Positions 36,058-43,406 of a DNA stretch of 64,000 nt are shown here, one piece after another. Positions within the stretch are counted from its first letter, which is position 1, and every line of letters begins with the position of its first letter. Origin of the DNA: Cecembia calidifontis (GTDB taxonomy: Bacteria > Bacteroidota > Bacteroidia > Cytophagales > Cyclobacteriaceae); the NCBI RefSeq assembly GCF_004216715.1, contig NZ_SGXG01000001.1, positions 186,001 through 250,000 on the forward strand, in the 5' to 3' direction. Made by a program: the position numbers and the translations under genes. The notes under the pieces were generated by a model, which ran no database searches, was not told the DNA's origin, and saw only the letters and a list, made by a program, of their open reading frames with translations.

Positions 36058-36109
36058 CAAAAAAATGCATGGGTTTTCTTAGATTTAAGGAAAAACCTAT
36101 TGATTACCG

Positions 36110-37765
36110 ATGACTTACCGTTCAATTTATCTGGCCTTTCTCATTTGGCTCTTTTCCTTCCCCTTGCAGGCCCAGGTCATAAAATCCAATTACCGTCAGG
36201 GAATAACGGCCCAGACAGAACAATGGCAGGTTCACGATTTCATCTTCCAAGCAAAACCAAAAACTTCAGAAAACCCCTTTGATGTGACTTTTGGGGCCAT
36301 CTACACAGGTCCCGATGGAGATAAGATGGATGTCCCCGGTTTTTTTGATGGCAACAATCAATGGGTTTCCAGATTTTCGGCATCAAAATCAGGGGCTTGG
36401 ACTTTTGAAACCTACTCCACAAGACCGGAGTTAAGCGGTCTCAGGGGTTCCATAATGGTAAAAGAAAATACCCGGCCCAACCAAAAAGGAGCCGTCTTAA
36501 TCGATAATAAAAACCCACAGGCATTTGTCTACGAAGATGGCTCTTCCCACTTTATATTGGCTTTTGAACTTGATTGGCTTTTTGCTTTGGACTATCATAA
36601 TCCCAAGCACATTCCGAGAACTGAAAAAATCTTGGATGATATCGCAGCTAATGGCTTCAACCATGTGGTGATGAATGTTTTCGCTTACGATGTGGGTTGG
36701 AAAATTGCGGACAATGTGCCTGAGGAGTATTTTTTTGGCAGGCCAAACTACGGGATTTTTGAAGGGGGTAATCAAACACCAGACTTCAACAAACTCAATC
36801 TTGCTTTATTCCAACATTTGGACAGGGTGTTTTTGGCAATGCAGCAAAGAGGCCTGGATGCCCACCTCATGATCTATGTTTGGAACAAAAAAGTCAATTG
36901 GCCTGACATGTACAGCAAAGCGGACAATCTTTATTTTGATTATGTGATCAGTAGGTACCAAGCGTTTAACAATATTATCTGGGATATTTCAAAAGAAGCA
37001 TTGGATTATGGACGCTGTGATATCCCTTATCTTCATGAACGCATCAGCAGGGTAAGGTCAAAGGATGCCTTTAAAAGACTGGTTACTGTACATGACTATG
37101 AATACAACTCCAGGCATGAAGACAAAGTGGACTTTGTATCAATTCAAAGCTGGAGACCCAATCTTTATTCATTGATGCTTCAGGGGAGACAGTTTCATAG
37201 CAAACCGGTTGTCAATATTGAACATGGTGGATATGAACAGGGTCCTTATGTATCTTTTTTAGGTAACTACACCAATGCAGAAACCTGCTTGGAAAGGACT
37301 TATGAATGCGTTTTCGCAGGGGTTTACGGCTCATATTATTGGCAGGATGCAGCCTGGAATATTGTGATCTGGGACGCTTTGGAAGAAAAGCATGATTTTA
37401 ATTCCCCCAGATATGATTACTACAAACATTTGGCAGGACTTTTTAAAAAATATAATTTTAATGAATTTAAACCATCAGTTCCTAAACTGACTACCAATGA
37501 TAAAGGAGGAAATGACAACCTGGCTACCAATGGTTTTGGACTGTATGATGATAAAGGCAAATACCTGATGCTTATCCCTAAGGAAACAGAAAGGACCAAT
37601 GTCATCATCCCTAGACCGGAATCCGGGAAAATCATAGTCAGTTGGATGAACCCATTTACTGGAGAATTCCGGGATAAAGGAGAAATGAACTGGTCAGGCT
37701 GGATGGAAATGATCAGCCCATGGCAGTATGAAATGAGTATTCTGATGATCGAAAACAAAAAATAG
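36110..37765 (+). CDS. Secreted glycoside hydrolase-like protein (DUF5060/DUF4038 type)
   Basis: A 551-residue secreted protein. Signal peptide to about residue 21 (LIWLFSFPLQAQ). Residues 25-120 look like the DUF5060 beta-sandwich (KTSENPFDVTFGAIYTGPDG), followed by a TIM-barrel region (residues 130-440) of the type seen in apiosidase-like DUF4038 proteins (ILDDIAANGFNHVVMNVFAYD, HDYEYNSRHEDKVDFVSIQSW), and a C-terminal beta domain (GKIIVSWMNPFTGEF) like the putative collagen-binding domain. The likely role is hydrolysis of a plant or algal polysaccharide side chain, but this is inference from family resemblance. It is followed at five bases by the nucleoside hydrolase gene. Confidence 0.8.
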   Translation: MTYRSIYLAFLIWLFSFPLQAQVIKSNYRQGITAQTEQWQVHDFIFQAKPKTSENPFDVTFGAIYTGPDGDKMDVPGFFDGNNQWVSRFSASKSGAWTFETYSTRPELSGLRGSIMVKENTRPNQKGAVLIDNKNPQAFVYEDGSSHFILAFELDWLFALDYHNPKHIPRTEKILDDIAANGFNHVVMNVFAYDVGWKIADNVPEEYFFGRPNYGIFEGGNQTPDFNKLNLALFQHLDRVFLAMQQRGLDAHLMIYVWNKKVNWPDMYSKADNLYFDYVISRYQAFNNIIWDISKEALDYGRCDIPYLHERISRVRSKDAFKRLVTVHDYEYNSRHEDKVDFVSIQSWRPNLYSLMLQGRQFHSKPVVNIEHGGYEQGPYVSFLGNYTNAETCLERTYECVFAGVYGSYYWQDAAWNIVIWDALEEKHDFNSPRYDYYKHLAGLFKKYNFNEFKPSVPKLTTNDKGGNDNLATNGFGLYDDKGKYLMLIPKETERTNVIIPRPESGKIIVSWMNPFTGEFRDKGEMNWSGWMEMISPWQYEMSILMIENKK

Positions 37766-37770
37766 GAAGA

Positions 37771-38724
37771 ATGAAAAGTTACCAAAATAAAATCAAATGG
37801 TCCTTTCTGGGTGTAATGTTGCTATCGTTGCTTTTCTTGTCTTATCCCGGATTTTCCCAAAAACAAAAGGTGTGGCTGGATTCAGATACCGGCAATGAGA
37901 TGGATGACCTGTATGCCATTGTCAGGCTTTTGAAAGAGCCTTCTGTGGAAGTGATGGGACTGAGTTCTGCTCATTTCAACAACCCCGACCTCTTGGTTTT
38001 CGAAAAATGGAATGCCTATGATACTAAGCACCTCAACACCCTGGAGGACTCACAAAGACTGAATGAACTCATTCTTAACACCATGGGCTTGTCCCATATA
38101 CCTCATCCAAAAGGAGCAGACCGACAGGTCGGTCGGGCTTGGGGAGGGACAGAACCCAGAGATTCTCCCGCAGCCCAAAAAATCATACAAACCGTCAAAT
38201 CCCTCCCCGAAGGTGAAAAATTGGACATCATTACCCTAGGAGCATTGACCAATATTGCGTCTGCTATCATTTTGGAACCGGAAATTCTTCCTAAAATCAG
38301 GGTTTTTGCTTTGGGAGCCAGGTACAACCAACAAACCAGAGCCTGGAGTAAAAACGAATTCAATATCCGTAATGATCTCAATGCATTTGATTACCTGTTG
38401 GATCTTACCGGATTGGATATCACAGTTATGCCCATAGAAACTGCCCTTCCCTTGAAATTTGACCGGGAAGCAACCTATGAAAGAACAAATAACAATATTC
38501 CGATAGAAAAAATCCTGGCGGACAGATGGAGAGAACAAAATCCTCAGGATAAAACAAGGGTAATGTGGGATCTGGCCTTGGTAGGAGCCTATCTTTTGCC
38601 CCAACATTCGGAGATGCTGCTGGTAAACTGCCCTCCTGAAAACAAATCATTTACTGTTCGGGTCTATTCCAAAATAGATCAGGATGCCTTAATGGAAGAT
38701 TTCTGGAAAGTTTTAAAACAATAA
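37771..38724 (+). CDS. Secreted nucleoside hydrolase-like protein
   Basis: A 317-residue protein with a signal peptide (to about residue 30) and the inosine-uridine nucleoside hydrolase calcium-binding motif as DSDTGNEMDD at 37-46. This has two extra residues compared with the usual DxDxGxDD, as in a secreted subgroup of Bacteroidota. LDIITLGALTNIASAI is the second family motif. Being exported and located in a glycosidase/PQQ dehydrogenase operon, it may cleave another N- or O-riboside than a nucleoside (inference). Codons near 38119-38134 contain a REP-like palindrome. Confidence 0.82.
   Translation: MKSYQNKIKWSFLGVMLLSLLFLSYPGFSQKQKVWLDSDTGNEMDDLYAIVRLLKEPSVEVMGLSSAHFNNPDLLVFEKWNAYDTKHLNTLEDSQRLNELILNTMGLSHIPHPKGADRQVGRAWGGTEPRDSPAAQKIIQTVKSLPEGEKLDIITLGALTNIASAIILEPEILPKIRVFALGARYNQQTRAWSKNEFNIRNDLNAFDYLLDLTGLDITVMPIETALPLKFDREATYERTNNNIPIEKILADRWREQNPQDKTRVMWDLALVGAYLLPQHSEMLLVNCPPENKSFTVRVYSKIDQDALMEDFWKVLKQ
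38119..38134. repeat. REP-like palindrome inside the nucleoside hydrolase gene
   Basis: GACCGAC-AG-GTCGGTC, seven-base arms. It encodes part of ADRQVGRA, in a stretch that does not look conserved. Its core GACAGG-type sequence recalls the palindromes at 2970, 4308, 4720 and 58651. Confidence 0.5.
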
Positions 38725-38727
38725 ACG

Positions 38728-40857
38728 ATGAACCCTTTACGATTCGCTCTCTTCTCAGGACTGTGCTGTGCCATGATTGCCTGTACGGGCAAAGACCAAT
38801 ATCCTCTCCCTGACTATTCCAAATGGGAACACTTTGGAGGCACAAAGGATGCTGCCAGGTATTCTTCTTTGGGTCAGATCAATAAAGAGAATGTGAAAAA
38901 CCTGGAAGTAGCGTGGACTTTTAATACCTTAGATGCCACCGAAAGGAGTCAGATACAGACCCAGCCCATCGTGGTAAATGGAATTCTCTATGGGGTAAGC
39001 CCACAGATAAATGTATTTGCCCTAAGGGGCGATACGGGGAAACCCATATGGAGATTTAATCCTTTTCAGATCCTGGGAGGTGAGAATTCATGGGCAGGGG
39101 TTAGCCGGGGCCTTACCTATTGGGAGGAAGGGAATGACAAGCGTATTTTTTTCACTGCTTCCCATTATTTGATTGCCCTTGATGCAGAGACAGGAATTCC
39201 CATCGAGTCCTTCGGAGAAAAAGGCATGGTGGACCTCAAAAAAGAGCTTGATACGGATTTGGATGATTTTTTACTGGTAAGTAATACCCCTGGGATCATC
39301 TATCAGGACAAAATCATCATGGGGATGCGTCTCTCTGAAGGTTTGGATGCTGCACCGGGCCATATCAGAGCTTATAATGTCAGGACTGGGCAGAGAGAAT
39401 GGATTTTCCACACCATTCCCCATCCCGGTGAATACGGACACGACACATGGGATCCGTCTTACTGGGATAAAATCGGCGGCGCCAATAACTGGGCAGGAAT
39501 GAGTTTGGATGAAGAAAGGGGAATAGTATATGTGCCAACTGGATCAGCCACCTACGATTTCTGGGGTGGATACAGGCATGGAGCCAATCTCTTTGCCAAC
39601 TCGCTTATAGCATTGGATGCCAATACTGGTAAAAGGCTCTGGCATTTCCAGGCCGTACACCACGATATGTGGGATAGGGATTTCCCGGCCAACCCCAATC
39701 TTATCCGGATTAAAAAGGACGGCAAATGGATAGATGCAGTAGCACAGACTTCCAAACAGGGTTATGTGTATGTATTTGACAGGGTGACAGGTGAACCTAT
39801 CTGGCCTATTGAAGAAAGGCCTGTTCCCAAATCCAATCTGCCTGGAGAGAAAAGTTGGCCTACACAGCCCCATCCAACCCTGCCGGAGCCTTTTATGCGT
39901 ATGGTGTACACAGAAAATGAGATCCTGCGCCTTACTCCTGAATGGGAAGCTGACATAAAGACAAAACTTGAAAATGTAAAGTTTGGACATATGTGGCTAC
40001 CTCCCAGTCATGAACACGGCATTGTCCTTTTTCCAGGTATGGATGGTGGGGCAGAATGGGGAGGTTCCTCTTTTGACCCCTTCACCCAAACCCTTTATGT
40101 CAATGCCAATGAAATCCCTTGGGTTATACGCATGGGAGCAAACCCTAAATCCACCAGTTTGGGCCAGAGCATCTATGCCAACTTTTGCGCCAACTGTCAT
40201 GGAATGGACCGGAAAGGCAATCCCCCCGCCTTTCCCACATTGATTGGTTTGGATAAAAAATACACTGAAAACAGCCTGGAAAATCTGATCAAAAACGGAA
40301 AAGGGGCCATGCCTGCATTTTCCCATATTGCTGAGAATGAAAGAAAAGCCATGATAGCCTATCTATTCGGAGAGGAAAAAGAAGATCCCGGAGCAAAAAA
40401 AGAACTGGAAGGGGGTAAAGAGATGTTGACTCCCCAATTTTACATGCAAGGTTATTCCCGCTTGCTGACTGAAGATGGCTATCCTGGAATACAGCCCCCT
40501 TGGGGAACCCTGACCGCCATTGACATGAATACCGGAAAAATAAAATGGCAATCTGTATTGGGAGAATTTGATGAATTGACCGCAAAAGGTTTTGCCCCAA
40601 CCGGAACTGAAAATTATGGGGGACCGGTCACCACAGCAGGTGGACTGGTGTTTATCGCTGCTACAAAGGATGAGAAAATCCGGGCTTTTGATAAAGATAC
40701 CGGTAAAATTTTATGGGAGGCCAAACTCCCTGCTGCCGGTCATGCGACCCCGGCGGTGTATGAGGTGAATGGGAAACAATATGTGGTCATTGCCTGTGGG
40801 GGTGGAAAAGGCACCAAATCCGGGGATGCTTATGTGGCTTTTGCTTTACCGGATTGA
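38728..40857 (+). CDS. PQQ-dependent dehydrogenase with cytochrome c domain, lipoprotein
   Basis: A 709-residue quinoprotein. Signal and lipobox MIAC near residue 19, then an eight-bladed propeller typical of PQQ alcohol/glucose dehydrogenases (repeats with GxxxW and DxxTGK, e.g. LDANTGKRLWHFQ, FDRVTGEPIWP, IDMNTGKIKWQ, FDKDTGKILWEAK). A cytochrome c segment is inserted before the last blades: CANCHG with C487, C490, H491. It likely oxidises an alcohol or sugar in the periplasm and passes electrons through the heme to the respiratory chain. Three bases separate it from the nucleoside hydrolase gene. Confidence 0.9.
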   Translation: MNPLRFALFSGLCCAMIACTGKDQYPLPDYSKWEHFGGTKDAARYSSLGQINKENVKNLEVAWTFNTLDATERSQIQTQPIVVNGILYGVSPQINVFALRGDTGKPIWRFNPFQILGGENSWAGVSRGLTYWEEGNDKRIFFTASHYLIALDAETGIPIESFGEKGMVDLKKELDTDLDDFLLVSNTPGIIYQDKIIMGMRLSEGLDAAPGHIRAYNVRTGQREWIFHTIPHPGEYGHDTWDPSYWDKIGGANNWAGMSLDEERGIVYVPTGSATYDFWGGYRHGANLFANSLIALDANTGKRLWHFQAVHHDMWDRDFPANPNLIRIKKDGKWIDAVAQTSKQGYVYVFDRVTGEPIWPIEERPVPKSNLPGEKSWPTQPHPTLPEPFMRMVYTENEILRLTPEWEADIKTKLENVKFGHMWLPPSHEHGIVLFPGMDGGAEWGGSSFDPFTQTLYVNANEIPWVIRMGANPKSTSLGQSIYANFCANCHGMDRKGNPPAFPTLIGLDKKYTENSLENLIKNGKGAMPAFSHIAENERKAMIAYLFGEEKEDPGAKKELEGGKEMLTPQFYMQGYSRLLTEDGYPGIQPPWGTLTAIDMNTGKIKWQSVLGEFDELTAKGFAPTGTENYGGPVTTAGGLVFIAATKDEKIRAFDKDTGKILWEAKLPAAGHATPAVYEVNGKQYVVIACGGGKGTKSGDAYVAFALPD

Positions 40858-40860
40858 CCA

Positions 40861-41061
40861 TTAAAGATTTGAACCAAATTCCAGGCATGCCTTGATATCT
40901 TCAGGTTCTAAACTTGGAAATTGATACAAAATATCTTCATTTGAGTCTCCAGCAGCCAAAAATTCTAGGCTGGTTTGCACGGTAATCCTTTTCCCTCGGA
41001 TGGTAGGTCTTCCGTTACATATATTCGGATCAATTGTTATTCTGGAAATCAATTCACCCAT
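40861..41061 (-). CDS. DUF433 protein (orphan antitoxin-like)
   Basis: A 66-residue DUF433 winged-helix-like protein (ITIDPNICNGRPTIRGKRITVQTSLEFLAAGDSNEDILYQFP). In many genomes DUF433 proteins pair with a downstream DUF5615 PIN-like nuclease as a toxin-antitoxin unit. Here the gene ends early (ACLEFGSNL) and its stop is only three bases from the stop of the convergent PQQ dehydrogenase, so no partner follows. I chose the ATG at 41061 after a four-codon extension from 41073. Confidence 0.8.
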   Translation of the reverse strand: MGELISRITIDPNICNGRPTIRGKRITVQTSLEFLAAGDSNEDILYQFPSLEPEDIKACLEFGSNL

Positions 41062-41105
41062 AATCAAATACAATTATTATCTATTAAAAAACATCTGTGG
41101 TTTAA

Positions 41106-42083
41106 TCAAGCGGTCTTCCCCATAATATGCTTCACAATATGCTCTGCATGCACGATAGAGTTCTCAATAAAAAATTCCCTTGTATTCAATCCTCCGCAGA
41201 CTACACCCGCAAGATAAACCCCGGGAACATTGGACTCCTGATTCGTCTGATCGTAGCAGGGCTGCCGCTTTTCATCTAGGCTTAACTGTACCCCTAATTG
41301 GTCCAAAAGGGCAAAATTGGGTACATAACCCGTCATGGCCAACACAAAGTCATTTTCAATGGTAACCTCCCCATCTGGAGTTTGGATCACCACTTCCTTT
41401 TCCCGGATTTCCTTGACCAAAGAATGGGTGTAGGCTTTGATAGAGCCTTCCTTGATCCGGTTCTCAATATCCGGTTTTACCCAGTACTTGACATTGGGAT
41501 CTACACCTTCGTCTTTGAGTACCATAGTCACTTCAGCCCCTTTCCGCCAGGTTTCGAGGGCCACATCCACGGCAGAATTCCCCCCTCCCACCACCAGGAT
41601 TTTTTGCCCGATGTAGGGCCAAGGCTCTTTGTAATAATGGGTCACTTTCGGCAGGTCCTCTCCTGGCACATGCATCAAGTTAGGCAAATCATAAAATCCT
41701 GTAGCAAGGATGATATTTTTGGAAACATACTCTCCCTTTGAAGTTTTGATTTTAAAAAGCCCCTCTTCTTTTCGGAGTTTTTGGACTTCCTCATAAAGTC
41801 TGATCTTAAGTTTCCAGGTTTTGGCAACCCTACGGTAATATTCCAAGGCTTCAGTACGGGTAGGCTTGTGGGCAATGGACATAAAGGGTATCCCACCCAT
41901 TTCCAACTTCTCCGAAGTGGAAAAAAAAGTCATGTTCAGCGGATAATTAAAAAGGGAGTTGGTCAACACCCCCTTTTCCACAATAATATAATGGAGACCA
42001 GCTTTCTCACATTCAATCCCACAAGCAAGACCAATTGGGCCGCCTCCCACGATAAAAACATCTAAAATCTCTTGATTTTCCAT
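41106..42083 (-). CDS. YpdA-family FAD/NAD(P) oxidoreductase (putative bacillithiol disulfide reductase)
   Basis: A 325-residue flavoprotein with an N-terminal FAD loop VFIVGGGPIGLACGIECEKAG and a second nucleotide loop ILVVGGGNSAVDVALETWRKG near residue 165, plus the late motif ATGFYDLP and VYLAGVVCGGLNTREFFIEN. This combination is the YpdA group, which reduces bacillithiol disulfide in bacilli. Whether this organism uses bacillithiol is not shown here. It lies 15 bases downstream of the NRDE gene and is likely co-transcribed. Confidence 0.9.
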   Translation of the reverse strand: MENQEILDVFIVGGGPIGLACGIECEKAGLHYIIVEKGVLTNSLFNYPLNMTFFSTSEKLEMGGIPFMSIAHKPTRTEALEYYRRVAKTWKLKIRLYEEVQKLRKEEGLFKIKTSKGEYVSKNIILATGFYDLPNLMHVPGEDLPKVTHYYKEPWPYIGQKILVVGGGNSAVDVALETWRKGAEVTMVLKDEGVDPNVKYWVKPDIENRIKEGSIKAYTHSLVKEIREKEVVIQTPDGEVTIENDFVLAMTGYVPNFALLDQLGVQLSLDEKRQPCYDQTNQESNVPGVYLAGVVCGGLNTREFFIENSIVHAEHIVKHIMGKTA

Positions 42084-42098
42084 GTTTTTACAACAGGT

Positions 42099-42884
42099 TT
42101 AGGACTGCTTCTGTTCCAAAAAGTTTTCCACTTTAAAACTGACTTTGGTATCCTGATGGCTTCCTGCCACTTGATCGAACTTCCTTTCCATCATCTCCAC
42201 TTCCCCCGAATGCTTCCAGAGCAAGACCGTTGAATTTACCGTTCCGTAATAATTACCTACATTGATAAACTGCGCAGAAAGCAATTTTTCCTGTTCCGGG
42301 GTAGCTCCGGTATCTGGCAGGATTTCCTGAGGATCTGTTTCCCTGGAATGCTGACCTTTCATCAAGCTCAAAGGTTCAAAAGAATCAGCTGCAATATGTT
42401 GGGCGAGATTTTCTTTTGCTTTGATCAATTTAGGCCATGGAGTTTCCAATATGGCATTGCTCAGGCCATAAATACCTGACCCGAGTTTTTGGATTCCCTC
42501 CACTTTGTTGGAAAGGTAGAAGAGTCCCTCTTGGTCAGCTACAAGCAGGTTGAAGCCCTCATACTCCATTTTCTCCTTTTCAATTTCCTCCAAGTAGGAC
42601 TTGGGATCCATCTCTCCTTCCAGGTAATTTTTCACCAGATCTCCTCTGGATTTGGAAAACTCCTGTTTGTTTTTCAGGTCTCTGTAATTGGTGATGGCAG
42701 CAAAACGGCCACTGGGATGCATGCCAAGCCAGGTGCCACCGGCACGGAGGTCTTTCCCTGCATAAAAGCCCGAATCCCATAATTGCAAAGGGGCCGATGG
42801 CCTTTCAAAGAATTCATCCCTGTTGGCCACTAAGATGAATTTGTACTCAGAATGATTGTTCCAATTAAACGCTAGTAAACACAT
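42099..42884 (-). CDS. NRDE (TANGO2) family protein
   Basis: A 261-residue NRDE protein, defined by the N-terminal sequence MCLLAFNWNNH and VANRDEFFERP (the NRDE motif) followed by AGGTWLGMHPSGRFAAITNYR. The N-terminal Cys2 after Met suggests an N-terminal nucleophile hydrolase-like fold. The function in bacteria is not firmly known. It is divergent from blaI, with the operators between them possibly affecting it too. Confidence 0.88.
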   Translation of the reverse strand: MCLLAFNWNNHSEYKFILVANRDEFFERPSAPLQLWDSGFYAGKDLRAGGTWLGMHPSGRFAAITNYRDLKNKQEFSKSRGDLVKNYLEGEMDPKSYLEEIEKEKMEYEGFNLLVADQEGLFYLSNKVEGIQKLGSGIYGLSNAILETPWPKLIKAKENLAQHIAADSFEPLSLMKGQHSRETDPQEILPDTGATPEQEKLLSAQFINVGNYYGTVNSTVLLWKHSGEVEMMERKFDQVAGSHQDTKVSFKVENFLEQKQS

Positions 42885-42951
42885 GTTGCCAAATTAAGAA
42901 AATTCCGAAATACTTCGTCTTAATTTGAAAGAACTTTAAACGGGAAACAAA

Positions 42952-43022
42952 TACGAAAAAAATCGTAAGTTTTTTTTGCAAATACGATTTCCTTCGTATA
43001 ACTTTATACGAAAAGAATCGTA
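42952..43022 (+). promoter_or_regulatory. Three BlaI-type operators over the blaI-M56 promoter
   Basis: Three 16-bp sites of the form TACGA-N6-TCGTA: 42952-42967, 42983-42998 and 43007-43022. The promoter fits between them: -33 TTTG at 42975-42978, 20-base gap, -7 TAACTTTA at 42999-43006. Site 2 fills the spacer and site 3 covers the start of transcription, so repression by the BlaI protein encoded just downstream is expected. Confidence 0.85.
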
Positions 43023-43031
43023 CTAAGATTT

Positions 43032-43406
43032 ATGAATACCAAACCGACGGAATCCGAATTGGAAATTTTATCTCTTTTGTGGCAAATGAAGAAGGCCACC
43101 GTAAGGGAGATTCACGAGAAATTGGCCGAATCTAAGGATACAGGGTACACCACTACCCTAAAGATCATGCAGATCATGCACGGAAAAGGAATGCTGGGCA
43201 GGGATGAGCAAAACCGCACCCATGTGTATTATACTTTGATAGAAGAGAAAGCTACGCAACAGAACCTGGTCAGCAATTTTATGGCTACAGCATTTGGTGG
43301 CTCTGCCAAAAACCTGGTCTTACAGGCCTTGGGACAGAGCAATCCCTCTAAGGATGAATTAGATGAAATCCGTGCATTTTTGGACCAATTGGAAAAAGAC
43401 AAATAA
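43032..43406 (+). CDS. BlaI/MecI/CopY family repressor
   Basis: A 124-residue winged-helix repressor (PTESELEILSLLWQMKKATVREIHEKLAESKDTGYTTTLKIMQIMHGKGML) with a C-terminal dimerisation helix region. Such repressors are inactivated when a membrane protease of the BlaR1/MecR1 type senses its ligand; that partner is the next gene, overlapping by one base (TAATG). Three operators lie in the promoter. No beta-lactamase or PBP2a-like gene is adjacent, so the regulated signal is unknown. Confidence 0.95.
   Translation: MNTKPTESELEILSLLWQMKKATVREIHEKLAESKDTGYTTTLKIMQIMHGKGMLGRDEQNRTHVYYTLIEEKATQQNLVSNFMATAFGGSAKNLVLQALGQSNPSKDELDEIRAFLDQLEKDK

Noticed and set aside
40861..41061. A working toxin-antitoxin pair with DUF433
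   Set aside because: No partner gene; the downstream side is taken by the convergent PQQ dehydrogenase.
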